NCBI GenBank assembly: GCA_037903475.1
Contig: JBAJFG010000002.1
Span: 1,736,001-1,800,000, forward strand
Origin: Ancylostoma caninum
Lineage: Eukaryota; Nematoda; Chromadorea; Rhabditida; Ancylostomatidae
Length of the DNA: 64,000 nt
Direction of reading: 5' to 3'
How positions within the stretch are numbered: position 1 is the stretch's first letter; each line of letters begins with the position of its first letter. Below are positions 35,001 through 47,000 of the stretch, piece by piece. The notes beneath the pieces are model-generated. The model did not search any database. It saw only the letters and a list, made by a program, of their open reading frames with translations, and was not told the origin of the DNA. A program made the position numbers and the translations under genes.

Positions 35001-38000
35001 TATACTGACCCCCCCCCCCCTCCTAACTCCATTTTACCCCATGATCTTTCTAAAGTTTGCAAGCAACGCCCAATTTTTTCTTTTCGTAATTCCCAGAGTC
35101 CAGAGGAGACACAGCACCATTGACGCCCACTGTAAGTGTACTTCATTGTCGTATAGCAACTATAACTATGTTAAATTATGGGAATACCTTACGGCTAGAT
35201 AATAGAAATATGAATATGTTGGGCATTGTTGCAAACCTGTTGAAATCAGGCTCTTCCCTGGTTATACATGTCTGAACACGTCTTTGGACACAATTACACA
35301 CCTCTAAACAGGAAGAACAAGTATCGTTGGACATTTTTAGTTGCTCAAACGGCTAAGCCCCGATTTGCCTTAGATTGCACCAACTCTTTGGAGATTTAGT
35401 TACGCATAAGTCATCGCAGAATTTACAGGATCTCATGCAAAACTGCAGAGAGTGCATGGAACTCATCGTGAAAGCGAAGAATGCACAGGCTGAAGAGGCA
35501 AATCGAGCCGCTGAAAGTCTTCTAGCCCTCCTTGCCGAAGAGGTTTGTTCTTTGTATGAAAGATCTGTTGCCTTTACCGAATGTAGTTTTTCTGAAGTTG
35601 AGCACTGCCTACTACCAAATATACTAAATGTCGCATATTAAGATTCATTAGAAAAAATCCTGCTTCTCAGGAAGAAGCTGCTCGATCTAAGAAACAAGCT
35701 AAACTGCGGAAGAAGGAGAAGAAGAAGGAGAAAAAAGCGAAGAAACAAGACGTAAATGAGAAGGAACGGAGCGCGGTAGTTCAAACTGAACCTGCCGCTA
35801 GGGTGGAAGAATCAACTGCTGCCAACCGTGCAAAGGAGGAAAGCGAGGTGATTACGTCATATTTTGAACCATTACCTACCATATGGATTTAAGTAGGTTT
35901 TTTTTGTTGTGGAGAGGCAACTATGCCATCTTACAAAGTCATTTCATCCGTTTTATCCAGCTCATAAGGACACAAATGACGCTTGCGTAGTGGAACGACC
36001 GCATCGCGGTCAAAGGAGCAAACAAGATTCTCTAGTAGATTTCACACAAAAATAACTAATTTGAAATTCTGAAACAACTGCCAAATGTTTAACGGAAGTT
36101 ATCCTTTAATGGTGTCATGTATTTCACTTACTTCTTCATATAGTACCTATTTCCCACTGGTCTTAATCTCAGTCGCTATACTTAGTACATCTCTCTACCA
36201 GTTGCCCCAATAGCGCTTTCTTATCCATTGTGGTTAGATGTTGTACCTTATCTGCATTGTTGCTAGGTGGATTTCTTACCCCATATCTAGTACCTACTCG
36301 CTTCGTGAGGTGGACACTTTAATGACAGACGAATCAGTGGGAGTAGATAACTGTTTTCTAAGAATGGCATGCTCTCATTCGTCTTCCAGTTTGGCTTTTT
36401 TTTTCATGGAGAATTAGAGCTCCGTACTACGAATGCTGCTTGCAAGCTCCCTTCCGTAAAATCTTAGTAGATTCCATTCGCGTTTGTTCTCTAATGTATG
36501 AGGTATCCCTTTTTATATCCGTAAAATTCCGGCAGAATTTAATAGTGTGGCTTATTATTTAAACAATTACCTTCAGGACTATTCCGATGACGAATCAGAC
36601 TCTTTGGCAGCAAAAAAGGAGCGTTCTTCAGCACCTGTGGATCCGATGGTAAGCGTCTGAGGTGCAAAGTAGAGCTTCTCTCAAAATGAGTTGTTTCGTA
36701 ACACTACTTACTATCAGTTCATGCTTATACAGACTGCAATAACTATAGTTATCATTAATAATGAGTAATGATTCTCAATTGCATCATTCAGGAAATATTC
36801 TCCGAATTTTTTTTTTGTAAAAGCATCATTCAGAAAATATTTTCTGAATTTTTTTTTGTAAAATGACCAGCTGAGTGCAACTCAGGTTAAACACCATTTT
36901 GAAGAACATTCACTGTTCTGCAATGCAAACTTAATGCCATTTACGTCCTGCTGGAATAAGACTTTCTTGTGAAGTTCATAGCCTTTTTTCCGCAAATTTT
37001 GGAACAACAGAAAATAATGGGTGGTATCAGCGTATTTGCGTGCAAATCTAGCCGAATTCAATTATTTTATTCTTTTTGAGGTTTAAATGTTCAGGAGAAA
37101 TTACTGTGCGGAAAGTGGGCATGACGTTACACTAATTGAGCTTGTTTGTCTCTGCCATAACTTGTTTAAGAATTTTAAAAGTAAATATTTTCAAGTCCAA
37201 CACAAATTAGATACGCGACTTGTGAAAATCACTCGATTTTATCCTCATGGTACGTTAACCCTATTTTAATTCTGTATTCCTTCTGATTATTTCTATAAAA
37301 ACTACGCTTTTAATCTCTGGTCACCACCCCAATAATGTCTCACTGCCATTTTTGTGGTTCAGTTCTTGAAAGATTGGACCACTAACCATGTTTTGGAGGG
37401 AAACCCAACCTAACTGTTCTGACGACACTCATTTATGGGAAAATAATACTGAACAGAGCACAACACTGCACCCAAGCACAAATGTATGTACAGTCTATAC
37501 GAAACGACGAGTCCGCTCAGCCGGCGGGAAACGTCGTGGTGGCGCGCCTGCGGCGCGGCCTTCTTGGCAGCGCATGTCAAGTTGATCAGCTGTTGGAGAT
37601 CAACGCTGCCACGCTCAATCGGCAAAAGGTAGGTTTTCTTTGTTTCTATCCATTGTTGTAATTTCTTTCTTGGATATGTCAGCATATATCGGGCCGTTGC
37701 TCGTCTGAAACTGCATTGCTGGTTTCTTTTTTTTTGTTTGAATGTGTTTTTTCTTTGTTTTTATAGGTGACCATAGTAGAGTCCAGAAAAAAAAACACAT
37801 TCAAATAAAAACGAAACGTTCAAAACATTCAGACAGACAAGCAACGGCCTGATATATGATGATATATTGGAGAAAGAAATCACAACATTGAATAAAAACA
37901 AAGAAAAACGCTGCCAAGACGGCCGCGCCGCGGGCGCGCCTCCACGACGTTTCCCGCCGGCTGAGGGGACTCGTCGTTTCGGATAGACTGTACCGAACAC

Positions 38001-41000
38001 AGTAATTTGGAAAAAAATTCAGAATGATGGTACTTGCACCCAGTTGTGTGGTCCTATGGCGAAGATCCGCAGTGCAATTATTGGTACTATCTGTTCCAGA
38101 AATTAGAGCAATGCAATCCACCAAAAATTAAAGCATTCCAATGTATTGTTTTTAACTGCACAGCGCGCATTTTATCCCACGCCAAATCATGGAGATTGAG
38201 CCCTATCAGTCAACGGTCGATAGCTGGAAGCGCGCCAAAACATGTCTCGCCTATAACAACTCTAAGAACTGTGCAGCACGAGCGCAGCCCGAACGGTGTA
38301 ATGGTTCGGGTAGAAACGTTTGCCAGTAGCTGTCATCCTCCCTTCAATTGCTGCCATCCCTCAGCAGTTTCTGCTAAAGGGACGAAGGCTTGAGCAGCAG
38401 TCGAGGGGAGGATGGGCGCTACTGGCAACCGTTGCTGCTCCCGTTTCCACTCGAACCGTTACGCCGTTCGGGCTGCGTTCGTGCTGCACAGTTATGAGAG
38501 GAAGTGGCGAGACTTATCTTGGCAGCCGGCCAAGTGGTTCGTGAAACAGACAGTAGCGCCAGATTCGTCACTGATGCAGGGAGAAGTGGAAACGACACGG
38601 TGCCATTTCCTCGAAAGACTTGCGATTTCACTCGTACGCAGTTGTATGCTAAAAGCTGCTACTATACTCGAGAGAACTATGAGAACAGCCAAGTTCTCAT
38701 TTTGGGTTGCGCAAATTAGCGCAGTTCCATCAATACTATTTGGGTCCTGAAACGAATCTTACCGCGGCTTGTTTCGAATTTTTCGTGGCATGATGCAATA
38801 GTAGTATACATGCAGTGTGATGTTTCTAATCAAGCTAATCAGTTTTCCGGCTTCCTTATTTCTTGCTAATGAAACTGTTTGTGCTCGTACTCTTACTCCA
38901 TACTTGATGTTTTTTTTCTTTATGGATTCCGAGTCTTGTTGTAGAGAAGTATTCATTACGTTGTGTATTCTGTGCTTTTAGGTTCATGATCGTGTGCCTA
39001 AGATGCGAGCAGTGGAAGAGCCACTTGTCATCACAGTTACTTCGGAGCGTCCGAATGCGTCACTCAATCGACAGCAGAAGCGATCTGCAAACCGACGCAG
39101 TCGTAACGAAAGCGGAAAGAGTGAGTGGTGCCGATTGTTCACATAACTTCTCCTACGGAATGCCTTCATATCTTTTCTAGTTTCTTCCACATTGTCGTGT
39201 TCCTTTGTTAATAAGATTTTAAGGTGCAAACGGTCAACCTCCAATAGCAGTTCTGAGTAATTCCGTCTCTTCGAAGGTAACTGTCTCACCAGTATTGTTG
39301 CCTTCTAAAGCCAACGTTTCTACAGACGAATGGGTGAAGGCTAGCAAGAAATCTAAAACGGTAATTTCTTAGTAAGAATCCTGTGTTCTTGTTTTTCTGC
39401 ACTTCCATTCTGCTGCAGACTACCAAAGCCAAGTGTTCGAGCACTTTAATTTCTACAGCGGGCAAGGATTTCTATCTAGACGACAACTACAGTGGATGGA
39501 AGGATGTCGAGTTGGTAAGTTTGTCGAATGATGCGCTATCGTGTGGTCAGATCTTCACTGTCGTTTCCTCATTACATTGTTTTCGTTTCAGTCTCGACGC
39601 CGCTCTGCGACTCTCAGCGTTTGTAGCAGTGTAATTGCAAGAGTAATAGGTCGAGGTGGTGCGAACATCAATGCGATACGCGAAGCCACCGGTGCGTCAA
39701 TTGAAGTCGAGAAACAATCAGCTGTTCGCCGTGACCAGCACGATCGTCAGATTTGTATCCGTGGAACACAGGAAACAGTACGGTGAGTAATTGGATGTAG
39801 ATTTTCAGTTGATTTCCTAATATTCTCGTTCATTGCTGAAGTCATCTTCGACACTGTGTGACTTAAGCGACCCTCATGTTTGCGACACTCTTGCTCAACG
39901 CTATTCCACCGTGTCATTTATTTTTTTCTCTCTTTTTCTCATAAGCGCTTGTTGCTCTTTAGCTGTTTCAATACATGTACAGTACAGTGGCCAACCAGTG
40001 ATCCCATATTTACAAGAAAAAGGGCTTTGGTCAAAAGTTGGGATACACAGTGTTGAATGCCCTCATTACGAATATCGCGGTCATTTCGCGATGTGGGGCT
40101 GATTTCACTGGTTTTATCTTTTTTCTTTTCCTAAATTTACAGCTTCTCTGTTGCTACTCTTGGAGTTTATGGATGCATCATTCTTGAATGCGCCGGTTAC
40201 TAACGTCGGAAAGTTGATTATGGAACCTCTGAGCGTATGTCTTTATAGTGGTCACCGTGATTGGCTGAGTTCAGGAAAGAATATGATAATCACATACAAG
40301 ATGGTATGCTCGACCAGAACCTGTAGTAGTCCCTATTTGGACGTTCTGGATTTAAGGGTAAAAAGTTAGTGTAATAATAATATGTGGTATAGTAATCTTG
40401 CCCATCCTTACCATAGGTCTCGTTCTTATCGTCGCTTTCAGTAAGCGATCCTTCAAAATTTGTCTGTCCGTGCAAGTTCGCAGGGTTATCGTCAATTTGT
40501 TAGGAATGGTGGCAACAAACGAAAGCATGTTTATTCAAGTTATCACATTCGAGGTATGGTTGCAAGGCATGTGATGAGAAGCACTAATAAAAGAATGAAA
40601 TGATGTCATGTGACAGCTGAGCGTAATAAAGCGACGAGTTGTGTGCGTGAGAGTAGGCAGTTGCGTGGATCGATGAGTAGCGTGGTGCGGCAGCTTGTGG
40701 ACGGCTTCCTAGTTAGGCAAGCGAGCGGGCTGCCAAGATACTCTAAGCTGTGTGCTGCTTGCGGCCATCGCATCGACTGCCTCGACGAGCTACGAGAAGC
40801 CGGCCGTTACACTCACTAGTCACATGTTCTGTATGCTTTCGAACTAATTCGGCTTAGATTCACAAGTTTTTCTTTTGTTTCACCACTTCTTTTTCTATTA
40901 ACATCTGTCATTTTCTTTGAAAGAGCCAAAACTCGACATTATTAATGCCTTTTTGTTTCTTTTTTCTCATCGATAGTTATTACAGTGATTCTATTCTCGA

Positions 41001-44000
41001 GGTTTATGAACTAAGATCTAAAATTATGATTGTGGGAAAAGACTAGAAGTACTAGCGGCTGATTGTTCAAGATTTTCCTTCACAGGTGATTGTTCAATTG
41101 CATCATGTTATCATCGAAGGCACTCTTTTGACTTCACTGCTTTCTTTTAATGCGCGGAGAGAATACAATGGTTCAAAGGACAGCGCATAGCGTATTTTTT
41201 AAAGTTTTGACTAATTGGTCAGCTGCTATTGTAAGTCGTCATTGGTCAGCTGTTTCGTCCAGTACTTGGAAGCGAACATTTTGTTCAGCCTATTCTGGCC
41301 TTCGTAGCCATGGATAAGTGTTGAGCTTGGACTTAATAAGATTTGAGAGGTGGAATTTGGTAAACAGTGGAATTGTAAAATGAAGCACTGGAGGATGTCG
41401 ACCATGTGTGAAGTTCGATTCCAATGATATTCTAATGATAACCTACAGTGACCTGAGTATTACTCCATACCAAGGGTATTGTCATGGTTGCTCATGCATT
41501 GCTCCTTCGAAGGTCACAATAAGTTCCATTGTTTGCTAAAGTGCATGAAACCAGTGGTCATTAAAAGGCTCGCGATGCAGACCGCGTCTTGCTCATTATG
41601 GTTCGCCTTGAAAAATCGTTACGCTTCGTGTATTGTAGGTTTTCTTGGATGTGGATCTAACATTTGTAAACCGATGTGATCACAGTAATCTGTAGTGGAA
41701 TACCTCAAAAATGCGAACAAGCTTTGGAAGGCGTAAGTGACTGCATAAGAACAGCTCATAGGCAACACCCGTCGAGATTCTCTGGTCCGGCTCAAGCTGA
41801 CATTGGTGAACAACACTGTCATAGTATCTTGATTGTGAAGCAACCACAAAGAATTATGAGCCTAGCCGGTGTAGATGTTTTCGTGCTGTGATGGTGCTTC
41901 AGCTTACGCAGCGGTGGTCGCCTGCAGAACCGCTCGTAACATGACTGTGACAGGGCTCACCAAAGTCGTACAGTGCGCATGCAGAAGTACAGCACTGTAG
42001 AATGAGCTGTTCCACAAGGTCAACCCACCCTCCACATCGTTATCTCTAGCAGGCTGATCATTGATAAATATGTTAACGATGACTACATATAAAGTGGGAC
42101 CATGATACACAGAGCAGCGATGGCATCTGGTAGGGTGCACATCGGAGGTTGCCACCTGTTCTTCAACAAGACCACTTGGAGAGCACCTCAATTTCGTGGT
42201 CCTGTCGCATGTTTCATGCTCTTTCACCATTGCGTATGAGCTCTACTCACATTCGAACCCCAAAGTTCGATAAGATCTTCAGAACGAGGTTTGAGCAGGT
42301 GTTGCCTCTAAATTCTGGAGTTCAGTCATGCTCTAATGAGTGCTTTTACTTTGCAGATGTTGAAGTCTTATATTTTGCCCGTATTTGTTTGTAGTTCGAT
42401 TAACATTTGCTGGCAAAAATTTGTTTGGTATCTCGAACTCAAACCAGGTGTTACATCTTTGTTGAGTTTTAGTCTTCACGTTTCATCTAGTATGGTGCCG
42501 ATAGATCTTTTGTGAGAAGTTTGTGCCTGAGACCTTTTTTCTTGCTACTTGAGCATTTTAATTTTTTCCTTGCAAAACCAACAGACATCTATCTTGTTTC
42601 GATTTTTATCTTCAATCTGGAAAATTCCGGTGTGTTTGTCCTTGTTCTTTATATTAGAAGATTTCTTTCCAGGAATGCCACTCTCATGATCAATGGTCTC
42701 ATCACGGACAACGAGATCTCTGTAAACGACGTTATAAGACAGGTCAGTTACGTTCTCATTGCTTTTACAATCCAATAATTTCTTTTCTCATGGTCTCATA
42801 ATCATTATACGGCTCAAGCTTTGTGTATTCAAGCATCTGTTGTAAGATATGTTGGACTACAATGCTAGATTGCGAATGACAAAGAGGATTGCGAATATCC
42901 ACATCGATTCAATTTTTTCTTTTGGCAACCTGAGAGTGCATCTAATTATTCCTGTAACTGTCACTAACAAATGATGCAGTTGATAATTCCATTCCTGGCT
43001 CTAATTTCAGGTTCTTCGCGGGAACGCATCTTCAACTACCTCATCTGACGGTGGGTCGCGTTTGAGTAACTTGCACGAGTCCAAGACGACGGTGGTGGCA
43101 ACTACAACTGCGGCTGCGGCAGCTCCTGCTGCATCAAAACCCGCCACAATGCCTCCGGTCACAACAAATGTCTGGCAACAACGTATGGCAGCACGCCAAC
43201 GAGAACAGCAACAACAACAAGCAATGATTGGTGAATCTACTAGATTTTTTCCTTATCGAATGATTGCCGTATTTTACGCTTTCAGCGAATGCAACAGCAA
43301 AAGAGAAGAGTGCGTCGTCATCGTCTGCAGCAGTTAGCTCTAGTACTGCTCCCACCGCAGCGTCATCTGCTGTTCCTCTACTAGGAGGCTCATCCCTGTA
43401 TGGCACACTCGCTGCTCCTAAAGTGTCCACCGCTTCACCTGGGTCAGCTGCCAGTGTTTCTGCTAAGAACGATGGACCACTGAATTCTACTCCTGTTGTT
43501 CCCGTACCTATTGGCCCACCGAGCTCCGCGGTCTCGGTTGACAAGGAACTTCCAAGGAAAGCACCTGGTTATAGATCACCGAGTGCTCAGGCTTCGTCTG
43601 GTGGGTTTTCATCCGTGCTCGGGTAAAACATACTTCACTTACAAGCTTGGTCATCTTATCTCTAGACGGTTCTTTGCTGGCACTTGCAGAATAGCACCGC
43701 TTCGCACTGCATTGCTTTTTCTGTAATCGAGTTAGCTACATATAGGGCATTCAGAAAGGAGTCGGTACTGGTGCATTCACGGACTGGAGGTGAATGGTGC
43801 GATTGTGCACTATCAAGCATGCTTGATATTGATTGAAAATGGCCGCATATCAGTCCATGATCCTTCCACCAGTACCGACTGCCGGTTGAATTGGCTGTAA
43901 TAAAATTAATCTCCTACTGATGGTTTTCGATTAATCATCCTGGTTATTATAGCTGCTTTTTTGAAAGCAGGCATCGCCGTCATAGGCATTACTTGCTTCA

Positions 44001-47000
44001 TCCCCTAGATTTTTGAGGTAAATGGGAACATTATTGGTGAGCTTCAAAAAACACCAAATTGTGACGTGACGTTACGTACACGTAGTACATTGGTGACTGC
44101 GTTTTAAGAACGCGGTCTGAACGCGATCCTCACACGAAGGCTTTTCTTACATATATTTTCTTATGCTATTTTAGGCGTGCAGGCTTTCTTCTAAGGCCGG
44201 AGTTGTTTTGATATTTTTTTTTATTTGGGAGGAGAGCGTTGTTTTTATCGTTTTCGTAAGCAATTGTGCAATCGGTGCTGAAGCAGAGGAAGCAGTGAAT
44301 CCTGAAAAGATTCAATTCCATTTCTATCCATGTTCACCCTAGCAATTTGCTTTTTTGTCGAATTAGATAGGATTCATTTCTGTCATTTGCTTATAGGGCA
44401 AATTTCGACTTTTTTAAAAAGATCGATAATTCCGTATATCATATTAAAATCGTACTGAATGGCATTTATTTAGCCAGCTCATCAGTATTCGCCGAGCAAG
44501 CCATATCTTCGGTTCCGTCTTCTGTCTCTTCCACGCCGCCGCCTACGGTCACATCTATTGGAGCCGATTCTTCCTCACGTTGTGGTATAGGGTCCCCGCC
44601 AGCCCCCATTGCGCCGCCTCCAGGATTCTCTGCACTTGTTTCTGAAGTTGGAAAATGTGAGGACCTCTCTTATTCAAGACTTCAACGCGTACGTATATGC
44701 CTTTGCTAGATATTCTTTTATTGATAATTTGCGATTAGCACACGTGTGAGCGTAGCTGTAGTATCTATTCCTCAGATTAGATCAGAAAATTATTGAGGAT
44801 CGTATTCTAGGTTCGAAGTTGTCTGATCAGTAACGGCTGAGCTTTCAATGCTTTTTAAAGTATGGTTCTGTTCGAGAAAGCGAAATTCAGATCGATGGTC
44901 AACAATGTGTTCTTATCCAGTAGGGCGTTGACATGACCGTGAAAGGTCCCAGCCACTAAGTACGTGGTACTATGTTACCACAGGGCTGCTGCGATAAAAG
45001 CTCAGGTTGTAAAATATCCACTGCATAGGAATAAAAGTTCCCGTTCTAGCCGTTTCTTCCAAAGCGTCGGTAAACCCACTATCATCGCACTCTGTGGAGC
45101 CGTCGGCAGTTGATATTGCTTCCTCCCCATTGAACTCTGCATCTGCTGTTCCGCTTGGGAAGCTTCCCAGTGTCGATTCACTTGCCACTCCCACAGGAAC
45201 TGGCAATGATCTTTCCTCTATGCAGTTTTTGGACGAAAATACGCGAGCTAAGCTTGCTGAGGTATGTGTTCAAGTCGATATATGTATGAATGCTGAGTTT
45301 TGAAAATTGTACGTTTATTTCAGATCTGGGGAACAGGGAAACAAGACCAGTCTTCACAGGAGCAAGCTTGGGGAAATCAAGTATTACTGAACAACTTCCC
45401 CAATCTTAGTATTGGCAGCTCGGTAAGAAAGCTTTCCAAGTATTTCTTAATGTCATGTTTTTGACTGAGCAATTTTTTTTTGTTCTTTAGGTTCATTTCA
45501 TAAGTTTCTTCTTGGTTCTGTTTTTTGCACTCATTTAGTGCTCTTGTGCTTTTCTTTTTCTTTTTCTTTTCAAGTGGTTTTACTTCACACAGTTGTTCCC
45601 ATTTCCAGTTAGAAATATTTACCGCTAGATGGCATACCCGGCTTCGCTCGGGTGTTTCACTACCTCGGCTTTCTAACACTGATGCAGGCTATTGCTATTG
45701 CCGGCAAATTCATGGCAAATGCCCATAATTTTGGTTGGGAGTAATGTAAAATGTATAAAATGCCCCAAAATACCAAGGCTAATAAAGTACAGTGCCTTCG
45801 GCCCGCCATGGCCTCCCGCCGCACCGCCTGAGATCACACATATCGTTGTGCTGGCAGCGTTCCCGCAGCCAGCCGGCTTAGTATCAATCGTCAACAGGAC
45901 GCGAGGTGTGATCTCAGGCGGTGAGGCGGGAGGACACGGCGGATCGAAGACGCTGTAACCATTCTTCATTGATCCGTAACCGAAAAGTCAATAAAGTTGT
46001 TTCGATGACAAATTCATTCAAAAAGAAGTTGCATATTAGGTGTTTAGCGTGTTCGATTGATTCAGTCAGCAAATTCTCACCGGTCCCTTTTCAGAAGCGT
46101 GAAAAGATAACAGGAAATCACTGGATCGATATATTCGTGCAGAATAGTTGTTCACCATATGGGAAAATCCCAGTAGGCATGTCTCCACCGACCCGTGGGC
46201 GAAAATAGCCAAAAGCAATGAGAACGATGAATCTATGTGTTTTTTCCTTTGCAAAACAGTTATCATATTCATGTTCAGCGTAGTGGGAAACTCCTGTAAA
46301 CATGTCTCTGCCCCACCCCCAAAGAAAAACAAAAAATCAATATGGTTATCATATTCTTGTTTAGCGTATTGAGGAACCCACATGTCCTCGCCGACTTCTG
46401 GGCAAGAATAACAAAAAATCTCATAGGTGCGATAGTCGGAGCCGACGCTCTGCCCCCCCCCCCCCCTCCCCTTTGAAGGAAATGAGAAGAAGGAGGGCAC
46501 AATTGAGAGGGAAGACGAAGCAAAAAAAAGGGAATATCAGGATGATGGACGGGAACATCCTTATCAGCAAATGTTAACAAACATTTAATGAAAGACTGTA
46601 ATAAATGTGTATGCTGTGTGAGTCGACTGGAACGAATGACTTATAGGTTACGAAATCGGATCACTGAATTGAATTGCAGGGAGTTGAAGGAATTAGGAAT
46701 AACACTGCAGTGAGCAAAAATTTCCATAGAGTGAAGGGTATCCTAGGATAGCTGAAACCTAGGAGATGAATAAGGCACCCTGTTTGCATAGAATAAGTCA
46801 AAACTTGCCGAACCGTTTGCATTTTTCGAAAGCAATACTTTTCGCGGCAGTTTCAGTTGTGAGTGATAAAAGAATTAATAGGAAGTGAATAAAAAATGGA
46901 ACAGTCCAGGGAAGAAGAGTAGGAGAAACTGTATGATCTGAAACCAGCTGCAAATGTTCTAGTGAATATCTTATGGGAACCAAATTGAGATGTTTGAGAC

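Larger units (their letters stand above)
34521..35428. other. MASK intron 32 with two MITEs
   Basis: Holds a GTGATTGACG-family foldback (34566-34730) and, 73 bp further on, the second copy of the G/C-ended MITE (34803-35038). The final acceptor is taken at AATTTACAG (35428) because it keeps family spacing (TITEPDLMQNC). An AG nine bases upstream (35419) would add NLQ. Confidence 0.65.
36649..38981. other. MASK intron 35 (2.3 kb)
   Basis: Contains a tandem duplication (GCATCATTCAG-AAATATT units, about 36,785-36,865), a 506-bp foldback (37488-37993) and a 223-bp foldback (38269-38491). A possible mini-exon at 37590-37628 lies inside the first foldback. Confidence 0.6.

Noticed and set aside
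37388..38124. ORFs with a repeated SAGGKRRGGAPAARPSWQR peptide
   Set aside because: The peptide appears once in each arm of the 37488-37993 foldback, so it is a transposon by-product.
43601..43626. End of the MASK protein at the stop codon at 43624-43626
   Set aside because: The donor at 43601 and the exon at 44474 continue the reading frame in the correct phase, followed by nine further exons.
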